The notes: generated by a model not told the origin, from the letters alone. Numbered from the stretch's first letter, positions 26,146-35,594 are shown. The stretch: DNA of 64,000 nt from Sulfitobacter sp. HGT1 (GCF_013282155.1 NZ_BLWI01000013.1:107602-171601); one strand, 5' to 3'. Made by a program: numbers and translations.

Positions 26146-26322
26146 TTAATGCATCTTCTGATTGAAAATACTAAGATCAGATGAACGCACGACTTGATTG
26201 GCTACCTTGATGGTTTCTGTCAAAAAACTGTCGTCTTTGGTCAGGGTAATCAATTTTTGCAAATGTGCAGCGGCGGCAAGCGCTGAGTTGCGCGGGGTAA
26301 GTCGGTCAATTCTATGTTTCAT
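26146..26322 (-). CDS. Small protein of 58 residues, unknown
   Basis: A short open frame with ATG at 26322 and TAA at 26148-26146, reading MKHRIDRLTPRN and ending SIFNQKMH. The composition is protein-like (amphipathic helix SALAAAAHLQKLITL, balanced charge), unlike the low-complexity shadow frames elsewhere. TAGG lies about 9 nt upstream. It fills most of an otherwise empty 640-bp gap in the flagellar island. No family is recognised. Confidence 0.4.
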   Translation of the reverse strand: MKHRIDRLTPRNSALAAAAHLQKLITLTKDDSFLTETIKVANQVVRSSDLSIFNQKMH

Positions 26323-26541
26323 ATCAGTGAACCTAGCCTCAAAATATTATTGGGTGCTTTCTGCAACCCTTTGATGGATACTTAGAGCTTAAAGTTAAAA
26401 AAGGTTAAACATATCAAAAATAAATTTGTCCTTGTACCTGGGCGACCGCCAAAAGGTTGTGAGAAACGTAAACACTGATATCCTTGATGGAAACGAGTCG
26501 TTAACGGGGCACTGTATGCTCAGGAGTATCTGGAAGGTATA

Positions 26542-27261
26542 ATGGACGGTCATGCGAAAATACCCCTTCTTCTGATAAGCGCCGACGATGCTGTGCGCGC
26601 CACGGTTACGCGCATGGTCGAAACGGTGCTTTGCTGTGATCTTGATGTGGTCGACACGATAGAGGACATCCAGAGCCAGCCTCGCAAGACATCTTTACAT
26701 GATTTGATTTTGGTTCAACTTCCTGAGGTCCCTGACGCGACATTTGAAGCCATCAAGGAAATCTCGACGATGCCGGACGGCCCTATGGTCATGGTTCTGA
26801 ATAATACGGGTTCTGAAACCGGCGTTCTTTCGTTCTTGGCGGGGGCCGTTGATGTCTTCGACTGGCCGATCTCCATCAATGAACTTGCACTGCGAATTTT
26901 GCTGCGGTTGGGCAAGAGCCTGGACTTGGCACATTTGTATAGAAGCGAGCGGCTTGGCGAGATCGAAGCGATTGTTGCCTCTAACGCTGACCTGACCGTC
27001 AAAGAATCCCAGATTTTACATGTTCTTTTCATGCATACCGGTGAAATTGTGTCTCGTGACGCGCTGAGCCTAGAGGTGGACTCGCGGCTTTGGCGTTACG
27101 GGGACAGAAAATTTGATGTTCACGTTGCCAAGATTCGGAAAAAGCTGGTGGGCATGTTTGACGGTGCAATTGATTTGTCGACCATTCGCTCATCCGGATA
27201 TCAACTCACAGTGAAACGAGACTTGGGCGAACTGTTGCAGATTGCGCGACTGTCAGTTTAG
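26542..27261 (+). CDS. OmpR-like regulator with degenerate receiver domain
   Basis: A 239-residue protein. The N-terminal receiver-like domain (1-125) has the fold pattern (LLLISADDAVRATVTRMVE, AGAVDVFDWPIS), but the phospho-acceptor position reads LILVQLPEVP, with Gln in place of Asp, so phosphorylation is unlikely. A winged-helix output domain (about 145-230) has LTVKESQILHVLF and the recognition region RKFDVHVAKIRKKL. It resembles the FtcR/Rem class of orphan flagellar regulators, of which a second member lies at 48480. GGAAGGT precedes the ATG. Confidence 0.75.
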   Translation: MDGHAKIPLLLISADDAVRATVTRMVETVLCCDLDVVDTIEDIQSQPRKTSLHDLILVQLPEVPDATFEAIKEISTMPDGPMVMVLNNTGSETGVLSFLAGAVDVFDWPISINELALRILLRLGKSLDLAHLYRSERLGEIEAIVASNADLTVKESQILHVLFMHTGEIVSRDALSLEVDSRLWRYGDRKFDVHVAKIRKKLVGMFDGAIDLSTIRSSGYQLTVKRDLGELLQIARLSV

Positions 27262-27769
27262 GGCAACGCTGATCAGAGCCGCTGTTGGCCTTAGCCGGAA
27301 TGTCCCTATCTGAATGATGGCCGTCTTCCCCGGAATACATTACCTTCGGCCTGCAGCTGAGGGCCGAATGACGGTTCGAAGGTTATCTGAGGGCGTTTTC
27401 CTTCCGTAACGTCAATACAATCTGAAGTGGGCAATTTCGAGAGATTCGCTCCGAATCGCCCGCTCACATAATTTCCCTCATAGCAAGAATGTTAATTGTA
27501 AAAAATTCAACCATGACGATTAGGCTGTATTTTGTGCCGACCACCACAAATAGATGCTGTTGGCCTTAAGGTAGCAATATGTAGCGTATATTTTACAGGG
27601 CTCTAGCGACATTCGCGCTCAATAGACAGCCATATGAGCACATGGACCCATCGATATTTTAGAATTTTTAAGCAAGCTTTCTAGCCCAAAAGTTAACAAA
27701 TTCTTCATTCATCCAGCGCGAACTTCACGTTAACCTGAGGTAGAAATATATCGATGGGGGAATGAAATT
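27262..27769. other. 508-bp intergenic region with 13-bp repeat and hairpin
   Basis: No gene is supported. A 13-mer, GCTGTTGGCCTTA, occurs at 27281-27293 and 27556-27568. A hairpin with 7-bp arms TTCGGCC (27345-27351) and GGCCGAA (27362-27368) could act as terminator for the upstream regulator, though no U-tract follows. The right part is AT-rich and probably holds the promoter of the gene at 27770. Confidence 0.45.
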
Positions 27770-28237
27770 ATGCGATCGATGCTGGTGGAACAAATCTGGA
27801 ATAATAGCCTGCATGCCTGTCAAGATGACAGCATTTCGCCACTGGCCCGAATGCTCCAATCCCTTTTGCCCCATCCGGTGGCCTGCTTTTACTCAACAAG
27901 TGGCTACAGCTTCGATGAACCGATCGCCATGTATGGTTTGGAGGAGGTCCTACCGGGCGCGACGCTCGCGGATATTCTTGACCAAGAATGCGGCATTGAG
28001 ATCAGCGATGATACTATCGTCCTCATTGAAAGCGCAAAAATGCGTAATGCCCCACATGTAAGTGCGCAGAAGATGGGCTTGGCAATGGGCAACATTCTGG
28101 TTTCTCTCGCCAAGTTTGAAGAAAGCTGTGATGCAGGTCATCACCACGAGGGGGATAGTTTCTCGGTCGCCCAAAAACACCAGATGCACAGCGTTACCTC
28201 GCACGCAGGAAGCTTTAGCGGATCGCGCCCTAACTGA
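27770..28237 (+). CDS. Unknown protein upstream of flaF
   Basis: A 155-residue soluble protein without recognised family. The ATG at 27770 is preceded by GGGGG. The first ~120 residues look folded (MLVEQIWNNSLHACQ, GLEEVLPGATLADILDQECGIEISDDTIVLIES); the tail is His/Ser-rich (GHHHEGDSF, KHQMHSV) and could bind metal or be disordered. It is separated from flaF by 229 nt containing a CtrA-like box, so it is probably a separate transcript. Confidence 0.5.
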   Translation: MRSMLVEQIWNNSLHACQDDSISPLARMLQSLLPHPVACFYSTSGYSFDEPIAMYGLEEVLPGATLADILDQECGIEISDDTIVLIESAKMRNAPHVSAQKMGLAMGNILVSLAKFEESCDAGHHHEGDSFSVAQKHQMHSVTSHAGSFSGSRPN

Positions 28238-28393
28238 TTGCTTCCGTTAATAATCCCTATTTCTAGCGGTCTATTTTCGGCCACATGCCAAGCGCCACTC
28301 GACGAGTTGGCCTTGGTTTAGTGTAACATTAATACACTAAACTTATTTCTATCTTTGCAAGTCTTGATGCGAATGAGGGTAATTTCTGAATCC

Positions 28394-28408
28394 TTAAATT
28401 TCCCTTAA
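28394..28408 (+). promoter_or_regulatory. CtrA-like box upstream of flaF
   Basis: TTAA-N7-TTAA followed by C, the full CtrA consensus, 59 nt before the flaF start codon. CtrA is the cell-cycle response regulator that controls flagellar genes in many alphaproteobacteria. Confidence 0.5.
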
Positions 28409-28466
28409 CCTCACCATGTTAAATAAATCCTTGTGCAGTAGAAAAATAAAAACATGAGGCAGGATT

Positions 28467-28871
28467 ATGAGCGTAACCGCATATAAGCGGACGATTTCTC
28501 TTACCGAGGAACCACGTCAGATTGAGCGACGTATTCTGGTTGGAGTGACATCAGAACTTGAACGGCTCTATGAAGAATTTGATACGGCCGAGGCCCGGCT
28601 GGATCGGCTTCGGATACTTTCGGGCGGCCTTCAGCATTGGCTGTGGAAGAACCAGCAAATCTGGCTGACTTTCAAGATTGACCTGATGGAAAGTAATAAC
28701 GGTCTTTCCCCTGAACTGCGCGCCTCGTTGATTTCGCTTTCTGCTTGGGTCGAAAAGCACACACAAGGCGTGATGGCAGGCGGTAAACTGGTTAAGCCAT
28801 TGATCGATGTTAATCGTAACATCATTGAGGGTTTGAGCGGGCGCTCCGGCCAATCCCTGGCGGCTGAGTAA
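28467..28871 (+). CDS. flaF: FlaF, flagellin synthesis regulator
   Basis: A 134-residue protein with the FlaF pattern: N-terminal AYKRT, a central helical region and LWKNQQIWLTFKIDLM, then LPELRASLISLSAWVEKHT-like sequence. FlaF promotes flagellin synthesis or secretion, opposing FlbT, and in Caulobacter acts with flagellin during assembly. It is the first gene of a flaF-flbT-DUF1217 operon; flbT starts 5 nt after its stop. CAGGA precedes the ATG. Confidence 0.88.
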   Translation: MSVTAYKRTISLTEEPRQIERRILVGVTSELERLYEEFDTAEARLDRLRILSGGLQHWLWKNQQIWLTFKIDLMESNNGLSPELRASLISLSAWVEKHTQGVMAGGKLVKPLIDVNRNIIEGLSGRSGQSLAAE

Positions 28872-28876
28872 ATATC

Positions 28877-29296
28877 ATGGCGCTCCGACTTACATTGAAG
28901 CCGAATGAGCGCATTTTGATCAACGGATGCGTCGTCCGTAACGCGGACAGGCGGCAGGTTATCGTCATAGAAAACCAAGCCGATGTTGTGCGCGAGGCGG
29001 AACTTTTAAAAGAAGATGAAGCGAGATCGCCTGTAAAGGAAGTATACTTTTTCATTCAGGCGGCTCTTTTGGACCCAACGATCCGCAAGAAGCTGGTGCC
29101 AATTATTCAAAAGCGGCTAGGCAAGTTAGTCCCTGTTTTTCATGATGAAATGGCCGATCATATCTTTCAGGCAGCGAGCCATGTTTCTCAGGCCGACTTC
29201 TATCGGGCGATGCGATCCCTGCGGCCGCTGATGGATTATGAGGGGCGGCTATTGCAGTTGATCGAAAACAACGCGACCGCCACTGCGGCAGAGTAG
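28877..29296 (+). CDS. flbT: FlbT, post-transcriptional repressor of flagellin
   Basis: A 139-residue protein beginning LRLTLKPNERILINGCVVRN, typical of FlbT, followed by the VIENQADVVRE region and a helical C-terminal half. In Caulobacter FlbT binds the flagellin mRNA leader and represses translation when assembly is incomplete. The flagellin gene in this window (45365-46192) is the obvious target. It is coupled to flaF upstream and the DUF1217 gene 8 nt downstream. Confidence 0.93.
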   Translation: MALRLTLKPNERILINGCVVRNADRRQVIVIENQADVVREAELLKEDEARSPVKEVYFFIQAALLDPTIRKKLVPIIQKRLGKLVPVFHDEMADHIFQAASHVSQADFYRAMRSLRPLMDYEGRLLQLIENNATATAAE

Positions 29297-29304
29297 GGGG
29301 ACAC

Positions 29305-30129
29305 ATGATCAGCATTTCAGGACTCAGTAGCCCCACAGCACTCAAGCTGCTTGATGCCACTCGGGACCGGCAGCTTTCAACAATGCGCGATTCACCGGTA
29401 AACAAGCGTGCTGAAGAAGCATTTCGCGAGCGTATCGGAAATATAACCTCGCCCAAAGAACTGATCGAAGATTTCGAAGTATACAGCTTTGTCATGAAGG
29501 CCTTTGATCTTGAGGATCAAATCTTTGGCAAGGGTCTTATCCGGAAGCTTTTGGAAAGCGACCCGGTGGCACCTGAATCGCTATTGAACCGGCTCACAGA
29601 TAATCGCTTTCGCGAGATGCACCTTGCGTTGGGCTTTACCACGGAAACGGGCGTTCGGACTGTCGATTTTTCAACTACAGCATTTCAGGATGACATCGCA
29701 TCCCGCTTTTATAACAGGCAGTATATCAGCGAGAATGACGCCCAAAACGAAACCCTCGGAACGGTCTTGGAATTCCGGGAGCAGGCCGAAGGTATTGATG
29801 GTTGGTTCGAGGTTCTTCGAGACAAGAAGATGACCAATTTTTTTCAGATAGCGCTCGGGTTGCCGTCAAAGATGTCCGGACTTGATCTGGACCAACAGAA
29901 GAAAATCCTTGAAGAAAAGTACGATATTACAAAGCTTAAGGACCCGGCCGAGCGGGATCGGCTTATCACAAAGTTCACTGCGATTTCGGATATTCTGAAC
30001 CCGCAGGGGTTTCAGTCGAACAATATTGCGCTGAGCATTATGCAGTCGTCAAACTTCGGCAGTCAGTTTGTGCCGATCACCATCGATGTCGCAACCATAA
30101 CGTTTTCGGCTTCACAGCTTTACCGTTAA
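29305..30129 (+). CDS. DUF1217-family flagellar protein
   Basis: A 274-residue protein of the DUF1217 type found in alphaproteobacterial flagellar clusters: repeated motifs of the kind SPKELIEDFEVYSFVMKAFDLEDQ and the C-terminal NIALSIMQSSNFGSQF. The biochemical function is not established; the association with flaF/flbT and basal-body genes is constant enough to call it flagellar. The start is supported by GGGGG 3 nt before the ATG region. Its stop codon directly abuts that of the convergent fliG gene. Confidence 0.8.
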   Translation: MISISGLSSPTALKLLDATRDRQLSTMRDSPVNKRAEEAFRERIGNITSPKELIEDFEVYSFVMKAFDLEDQIFGKGLIRKLLESDPVAPESLLNRLTDNRFREMHLALGFTTETGVRTVDFSTTAFQDDIASRFYNRQYISENDAQNETLGTVLEFREQAEGIDGWFEVLRDKKMTNFFQIALGLPSKMSGLDLDQQKKILEEKYDITKLKDPAERDRLITKFTAISDILNPQGFQSNNIALSIMQSSNFGSQFVPITIDVATITFSASQLYR

Positions 30130-31161
30130 TCAGTCTGAAACCTCGGTAATAAGGTCTTCTTCGCTTTCTGGCAGCGATACCGTTCCGTCTGCGATCAGCC
30201 GCTGTGCCGCATCGACGAGTTGAGATTGCGCGTCTTTCACATCCCTTGATTTGACGGGCCCCATGGAAGACATCTCTTCCTGAAGCATGTCGCGTGATCG
30301 GGCGGGCAAAGACGCCAAAAAATGCTCCCTTACTTCTTTTTTGGCACCGCGCAGGGCGAGCGGCAGCGCTTGCGCCGACACTTCCCGCATGATCTTGCCA
30401 AGCATAACAGCGCTGAACTTTGTCAAATCATCAAAGACAAACATCTTCTGCTTGATGACCTGCAATTGATCGGGGGCGTCTTTCTCAAGAGCTTTGGTAA
30501 TGGTGTTGAAAAGCTCTTCGTCCATCTTGTTAAAGATCGATACGAGCTGCCCCTCGATCTTGGCCTCGGGGCTTTGACCGACCCGAGCCATTATGCCGTC
30601 TCTCAAGGTGGTTTCGATGCTTTTGATCGTGTCGCTCGGCAGCCGCTCCATGCCCATCATACGCTGGATCAGATCTGCGGCACGGTCAGCACCAAGCAGG
30701 GGCAAAATTTTGGCGGCTACATCCGGTCTGATCCGGCTCAAGATCACTGCAACCGTTTGATTATGCTCTTTGACCAGAATGCTCAGCAACTGCTTTTCAT
30801 CCAGATTTGACAGGTCTTTCCAAACGTTCCCTGCACTGTTCTGGCCGATCTCGCTCAAAATCTCGGTGACGCGTTCCTCTGGGAGGAATTCATTAAGCAG
30901 AGCTTTTGCCGCTTCGATAGATCCGACAACCGACCCGACATGGTTCACCTTCTGGTCAAATTCCGCAATTATCTCTTCGACCAAAGCTGCATCAACTTCG
31001 CCCATGTTCGAAATGGCCTTGGTGATCTGGCGGATTTCTTCTTCATCCAACTGCTGCATGATTGTGCCGCCGCGCGCCTCACCCAGACACAAAAATAGGA
31101 TCGCAGACTTTTGTGCGCCTGTTAAAGCCCGGTTTTTGCTGAGAGGTGCGAATTGGTTCAT
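30130..31161 (-). CDS. fliG: FliG, flagellar C-ring torque protein
   Basis: A 343-residue protein with the three FliG domains: N-terminal FliF-binding region (KSAILFLCLGEARGGTIMQQL), middle FliM-binding armadillo region, and C-terminal torque domain with MFVFDDLTKFSAVMLGKIMREV. The C-terminal tail beyond about 335 is short and acidic. It is the last gene of the leftward fliF-fliH-fliN-fliP-fliG operon, 96 nt after fliP. Confidence 0.95.
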   Translation of the reverse strand: MNQFAPLSKNRALTGAQKSAILFLCLGEARGGTIMQQLDEEEIRQITKAISNMGEVDAALVEEIIAEFDQKVNHVGSVVGSIEAAKALLNEFLPEERVTEILSEIGQNSAGNVWKDLSNLDEKQLLSILVKEHNQTVAVILSRIRPDVAAKILPLLGADRAADLIQRMMGMERLPSDTIKSIETTLRDGIMARVGQSPEAKIEGQLVSIFNKMDEELFNTITKALEKDAPDQLQVIKQKMFVFDDLTKFSAVMLGKIMREVSAQALPLALRGAKKEVREHFLASLPARSRDMLQEEMSSMGPVKSRDVKDAQSQLVDAAQRLIADGTVSLPESEEDLITEVSD

Positions 31162-31257
31162 GAGCTTCTTTTGATTCCAACCATGGATGAACTAGGCCCG
31201 CCAAGACTACCTGATTTCATCCACCATTAGTATTCCTTTGTGGGTCAGCGCGGCTAA

Positions 31258-32070
31258 TTATCCGGACGCGTAAGACTGGATAAGTGAGCCAGCCAACATA
31301 TACCATCCGTCGATGAGAACGAAGAAAATGACCTTGAAGGGCAGGGACACGAGAACAGGGGGCAGCATCATCATGCCCGCGCTCATCAGGACTGACGCAA
31401 CGATAAGATCAATCGCGATGAAGGGCAGGTAAATCAGAAACCCGATGGTAAAAGCGCGCCGTAACTCGGAAATCATGAACGATGGTACAATGACCCGCCA
31501 GCTGGGCAGGGTGTCTGCTTCGGGATCGACTGTTTCGTTTGCAATATCTTGAAACAGTTGCAGATCTTTATCCCGGGTATTGGCGACCATAAACGTCCGG
31601 AATGGCTCCGAAATGCGTCGCATCGCCTGTTCTTCAGTAATCGCGTTTTCCATCAAGGGCACGAGCCCCCCATCCCAAGCGTCTTCGAAGACTGGTTGCA
31701 TCACGAAAAATGTCATGAACAAAGCCATTGCGTTCAGCACGATGTTCGGTGGTGTCTGGTTCAGGCCAAGTGCCAAGCGCAGCATGGAAAACACGATAAC
31801 GAAGCGCGTAAAACTGGTGACCATGACCAACAGGCCCGGCGCAATGCTAAGCAGGGTCACGATCGCGAACAGCTGGATCAACCGGCCCGACAGGCTTGCG
31901 CCTTGATCACTGCCTGGCGCTACATCACCAAAAGTAGCCGATAAATCGCGGATCAGGCCCCCTACATCGGTTTCCTGTGCGAATGCGGTTTGGCCGATTA
32001 GCAACAGGATACCCACGAATAGGGCGGACGCTAAACTACGGCGCAGAAATGGTGGTAAAACGATGCGCAC
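31258..32070 (-). CDS. fliP: FliP, flagellar export gate protein
   Basis: A 270-residue protein with signal peptide (cleavage probably after AFAQ near residue 31) and four membrane segments, including FTRFVIVFSMLRLALGLNQTPPN and the C-terminal LIDGWYMLAGSL. FliP forms the core of the export gate with FliQ and FliR. The start is GTG, 5 nt after the fliN stop. Placement between fliN and fliG, away from fliQ and fliR, is typical of alphaproteobacterial clusters. Confidence 0.95.
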   Translation of the reverse strand: MRIVLPPFLRRSLASALFVGILLLIGQTAFAQETDVGGLIRDLSATFGDVAPGSDQGASLSGRLIQLFAIVTLLSIAPGLLVMVTSFTRFVIVFSMLRLALGLNQTPPNIVLNAMALFMTFFVMQPVFEDAWDGGLVPLMENAITEEQAMRRISEPFRTFMVANTRDKDLQLFQDIANETVDPEADTLPSWRVIVPSFMISELRRAFTIGFLIYLPFIAIDLIVASVLMSAGMMMLPPVLVSLPFKVIFFVLIDGWYMLAGSLIQSYASG

Positions 32071-32075
32071 AGCCT

Positions 32076-32435
32076 TCAGATCTCGGAAACGAAGTCTTTG
32101 ACGATCTCACGCAAGGCAACGCCCAAAGTGTCACCTTGAACCCGAACCAAATCGCCACGCGCGACCATGCGGTCATTAATCATGATATCGACAGGTTCCC
32201 CGACGCGGCGGTCAAGTTCGATAACCGATCCTTTTGTAAGATTAAGGATTTCCGAGATGGGCATGCGGCTACGGCCCAGCACAACACGAACATCCAGCTT
32301 TACGCCAAAAATAGCGTCCAGGCTTTTGGAGTCTGCGACATGCTCTGACGTTTGCTTTGCGCTGTTCGCAGCTAGTGCAGCCTTTGTTGGTTTCGGCAGA
32401 TCTGACGGCATTGCTTCGCGTTCATTTTCCGACAT
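32076..32435 (-). CDS. fliN: FliN, flagellar C-ring protein
   Basis: A 119-residue protein with a charged N-terminal extension (1-45) and a SpoA/surface-presentation domain (about 47-118): LDVRVVLGRSRMPISEIL, GSVIELDRRVGEPVDI, VARGDLVRV. FliN builds the base of the C-ring with FliM and docks FliH. Its ATG follows the fliH TAA without a spacer. Confidence 0.93.
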   Translation of the reverse strand: MSENEREAMPSDLPKPTKAALAANSAKQTSEHVADSKSLDAIFGVKLDVRVVLGRSRMPISEILNLTKGSVIELDRRVGEPVDIMINDRMVARGDLVRVQGDTLGVALREIVKDFVSEI

Positions 32436-33077
32436 TTATTCCGCTTCCTTATTGGTTTCTTTCAACTGATTGGCCGCAATTTCAAGCGCTTCTCGCATGG
32501 CTTGGGCCGCTTCAGCGATGTCATAATTCAAACGACCGGCTTTCCAGTTTACCTGCGCCGCCCCCGGTGCCATCTTTGGATCGCCGACTATGGTAACCTT
32601 GGCAGTCAAGGGCTGCTCCTCCAACCAAGTGGCGGCTTGTTCTTCGAGGGCTTTCACCACATCCGGGTGCGCGTGGATGGATAAAATAGGATCTGTTCTT
32701 GCTTTTTTTACGCTTTCCCGAATTCTTGCCACAGCCAAGTCCGCTCCATGCTGGGCCAGCAGTTCTGGAACCAGTCGATCAGCAATCCCTAGGAACATTT
32801 CCACGATATCGCGCTCGGCTTCATAGGCCTGGTTGGCGTCTGTCTGAACAAGCTGGTTCAGCTGCGCTTTGATCTGTTCGCGTTCCTGTGTCAGGCGCTC
32901 AGTCTCTGTGGCGTCAAATTCAGTATGTGCATCAAGCTTTCCCACACGGCGACCGGCGTCAAAACCTTCCTGGCGGGCTTTTGCCAGCTTATCGTCCAGC
33001 TCCGAATTCGGGTTCTGTTTTTCAGGAAATACCGGCCCCGCTTCAGCGTCGAAATTGCGGTCAAACAGCTCAATCAT
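32436..33077 (-). CDS. fliH: FliH-like export ATPase regulator
   Basis: A 213-residue protein: Glu/Lys/Gln-rich coiled-coil N-terminal half (about 25-95) and a FliH/HrpE-like C-terminal domain (about 100-205). FliH regulates the FliI ATPase and tethers it to FliN. The ATG overlaps the fliF stop (ATGA) and fliN follows directly, which supports the assignment as sequence conservation in FliH is low. Confidence 0.8.
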   Translation of the reverse strand: MIELFDRNFDAEAGPVFPEKQNPNSELDDKLAKARQEGFDAGRRVGKLDAHTEFDATETERLTQEREQIKAQLNQLVQTDANQAYEAERDIVEMFLGIADRLVPELLAQHGADLAVARIRESVKKARTDPILSIHAHPDVVKALEEQAATWLEEQPLTAKVTIVGDPKMAPGAAQVNWKAGRLNYDIAEAAQAMREALEIAANQLKETNKEAE

Positions 33078-34768
33078 GCCTCAGCCTCAGCGGGGAGCCA
33101 TGAGCGAATGACGCGCAAGACATCATCAGGTTTTTCATCGACAAGGTTTTGAATTTTTTCGATATTCCGCTTGTGCAGGTTGCCACGGATACCTTGCGTT
33201 TTGATGTATTCCGCCGACTCCAGATCGCCGTTGTCCGCGCCAGACATTTCATTTGGCGTCAATTTTTCCGAACTAGCGCCTGCCGATGGCCCCGGCATCA
33301 AGGGCCGATAGTTTTTCTGCTCGGATTCCAACAGCCCGGCGTTCTCCGCACTCGCTGGGGGCAAGACGCCCTCTTCAACGCTATTCAATTCTTGGGGCTC
33401 GGCAAATTTACGCAGCAATGGGCGGACACCCAAGATCATAACCAGGGCCACAATCAACAACGCAAGAATACCGCGGAAAATCGGAACAATACTTTCGGTA
33501 AGCTTGGAGCCCAAAGACTGGTTGATCGGATCACCCAAATCCATTGAGTAGTCCATGAAGCGCATACTATCGACCGAAACACTGTCGCCCCGTGTTTCCT
33601 CGAAGCCGACTGCGGATTTCACAAGTTCTTCCAAACGGGCAAGTTCTTCTACGGTGCGTTCGGCATAAACGATGTCAGACCCTTCCGCATTGTAGATCCC
33701 GTTAACCAAGACAGCGACCGAGATTCGCCGGACATCCCCAGCTTCGCGGACGATTTCACGGCGCGTGTTTCCGATCTCGTATTGGACTGTCTCGCCAGTC
33801 TCGGACTTGTTATTTGTTGCAGCCGCACCCTCTCCACCAGCCAGCGCCGCCGGTATGTTATTCTCGACGCCAACGTTACCGGTCTCTTCGGTATCGCTCT
33901 GGTTTTTGGACTTGCTTTCAGTGGAGCGGACAACTTGCTGATCGGGGTCGAAAGACTGCTCTACGATCACTTCCCGCTGCGAGCTTAATTCGACGTTAAC
34001 ATGGACGCGGGCATTACCGGCACCAACGCGGGCGGTCAGAATGCTTTGAATTTCCTGAGCAAGGCGATCTTCTGCCGAAGTTTTCGCTGTTTGCATCCCG
34101 CTCTGACCAACGCCTTCGCTCCCTTCGGCAAGAATAGTTTCGCCACTTGCCGACAGCACGGTTACTTTTGAAATATCCAGGCCGGCAACGGAAGATGCGA
34201 CAAGATTTCGGACGGCCTCAGCCTGTTTGCGGCTCACCGCGCTACCGGCCTCTGGCCTCAGAATGATTGACGCCCGGGGTGATGGAGTATCCCGCGAGAA
34301 AGGCTCCCGATCGGGCAAAACCAAATGCACACGCGCAGAGGCAATTCCATTAAGCGTTTGGATAGATCGTGCAAGCTCACCTTCCATCGCGCGCATCTTG
34401 TTAATCTTCTGCAAGAACGAGTTCATCGCCAAGCCGCTGCTTTCGTCAAACAGTTCCCAACCTGGATCGCCGTCGATTGGAATGCCGGTTTCGGCCAGTA
34501 CCATACGTGCACGGCCTGCGTCGGAACGCGGCACCGAAACGCTGGACCCATTGTCGGTTATCAAGGCCTTGAAGCCGGCGTTTGTGAGCGTCGCTTCAAT
34601 GGAGCCGGCCGATGAAGCCGAGAGATTCGAATAGATTGGCGTGTAATCCGGCTTGGTTACCGCGCTTAATCCCAAGACCAGCGCAAGGACCATAGCAGCA
34701 CCTGCGCCAAGCAAGATAGCCAGCCTTGTCCGGCCGAGCGCCATCAGATTTTCGAACAATCCCTGCAT
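33074..34768 (-). CDS. fliF: FliF, MS-ring protein
   Basis: A 564-residue protein with a membrane helix near the N-terminus (about 20-42), the secretin-like ring-building region (PDYTPIYSNLS, GSSVSVPRSDAGRARMVLAETGIP, ARVHLVLPDREPF), a second membrane helix (about 440-460) and the C-terminal FliG-binding tail (EKIQNLVDEKPDDVLRVIRSWL). It forms the ring on which the C-ring and export gate assemble. The ATG at 34768 (MQGLFENL) is preferred to the one at 34795 from upstream GGA and family N-termini. It is the first gene of the operon. Confidence 0.95.
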   Translation of the reverse strand: MQGLFENLMALGRTRLAILLGAGAAMVLALVLGLSAVTKPDYTPIYSNLSASSAGSIEATLTNAGFKALITDNGSSVSVPRSDAGRARMVLAETGIPIDGDPGWELFDESSGLAMNSFLQKINKMRAMEGELARSIQTLNGIASARVHLVLPDREPFSRDTPSPRASIILRPEAGSAVSRKQAEAVRNLVASSVAGLDISKVTVLSASGETILAEGSEGVGQSGMQTAKTSAEDRLAQEIQSILTARVGAGNARVHVNVELSSQREVIVEQSFDPDQQVVRSTESKSKNQSDTEETGNVGVENNIPAALAGGEGAAATNNKSETGETVQYEIGNTRREIVREAGDVRRISVAVLVNGIYNAEGSDIVYAERTVEELARLEELVKSAVGFEETRGDSVSVDSMRFMDYSMDLGDPINQSLGSKLTESIVPIFRGILALLIVALVMILGVRPLLRKFAEPQELNSVEEGVLPPASAENAGLLESEQKNYRPLMPGPSAGASSEKLTPNEMSGADNGDLESAEYIKTQGIRGNLHKRNIEKIQNLVDEKPDDVLRVIRSWLPAEAEA

Positions 34769-34828
34769 AGTATATCCATTCTTCTGCCCTCTCATCTTAG
34801 ATCATGTATATCAGCCAGAGATCAAGTA

Positions 34829-34843
34829 TTAAAGAAAATTTAA
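34829..34843. promoter_or_regulatory. CtrA-like box in the fliF/fliL divergent region
   Basis: TTAA-N7-TTAA followed by C, centred between the divergent fliF and fliL genes (about 60 nt from each start). It could control both directions. Confidence 0.5.
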
Positions 34844-34901
34844 CCTTGTTATTTTTGACGGTAGGTGGCAATTATTCTTGATATAGATTGCAGGTGTAGG
34901 T

Positions 34902-35585
34902 GTGGCAAAAAAAGAAAAACGTGTTTCGGCCGCGAAGGATGCGCCCGAGGGGGGGGCGGAAAAGCCGCGCGGGTCAAGAAAGATGCTTCTTGCAGCTGCA
35001 TTGATGTGCGTGCTGTCGCTTGGCGGCGGGTTTTTCCTCGCGCGGACTGCATATCTCCAGGAGGTCGAGTCGCTCGTTGAGGAAGTTGATTCTGATCATG
35101 CTACGACGGATGAGAGCGAAGCAGACGCGCATGGAAATGATGCTGACACGCACACTAAAAAATCAAATTTGGTTGAGGATCCGTTGGCCAAAGATGGGCA
35201 TCCTGCCGAGAATGCGATGGCGCTTCAGGAAAAACCGAAGGGCGGAGACGGGTCTGAGGCCGTCGATGACGGGTTGTTGGACATCGGTGATTTCGTCACG
35301 AATATTCAGGAATTTGACAGTGAGGGCAAAGCTGTAAGGGTTTTTCTCAAGATCAGTATGGTTGTGGCCTATCGTACAGAAGCGGGTGCTCAGGCTCTTA
35401 TGGCGGAGCGGGAGCCATTCATGCGTGACGTGTTTAATGGATATTTGCGCGGCCTTTCAGAATCCGACGTGAGAGGCATGGCGGGAATTCTACAAGTTAA
35501 ATCGGAGCTTCTTAAGCGCGCACGCGCCGCAGTGGGCAATGATCTACCGCAAGAAATCCTCATTCGAGACTTGATTGTACAGTAG
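34902..35585 (+). CDS. fliL: FliL, stator-associated basal-body protein (copy 1)
   Basis: A 227-residue protein: basic cytoplasmic N-terminus, one membrane helix (about 28-48), a long acidic periplasmic linker (about 55-120) and the stomatin-like FliL C-terminal domain (LLDIGDFVTNIQEFDSEG, VRVFLKISMVVAY). FliL surrounds the stator and supports torque. The start is a GTG with AGGTG-type sequence upstream. It heads the fliL-fliM-DUF6468-motE operon. A second FliL-like gene is at 58055. Confidence 0.85.
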   Translation: MAKKEKRVSAAKDAPEGGAEKPRGSRKMLLAAALMCVLSLGGGFFLARTAYLQEVESLVEEVDSDHATTDESEADAHGNDADTHTKKSNLVEDPLAKDGHPAENAMALQEKPKGGDGSEAVDDGLLDIGDFVTNIQEFDSEGKAVRVFLKISMVVAYRTEAGAQALMAEREPFMRDVFNGYLRGLSESDVRGMAGILQVKSELLKRARAAVGNDLPQEILIRDLIVQ

Positions 35586-35594
35586 GGTGACGAG

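Noticed and set aside
27281..27568. 13-bp direct repeat as insertion-sequence ends
   Set aside because: The copies are direct, 275 bp apart, with no transposase fragment between them; likely a chance or simple duplication.
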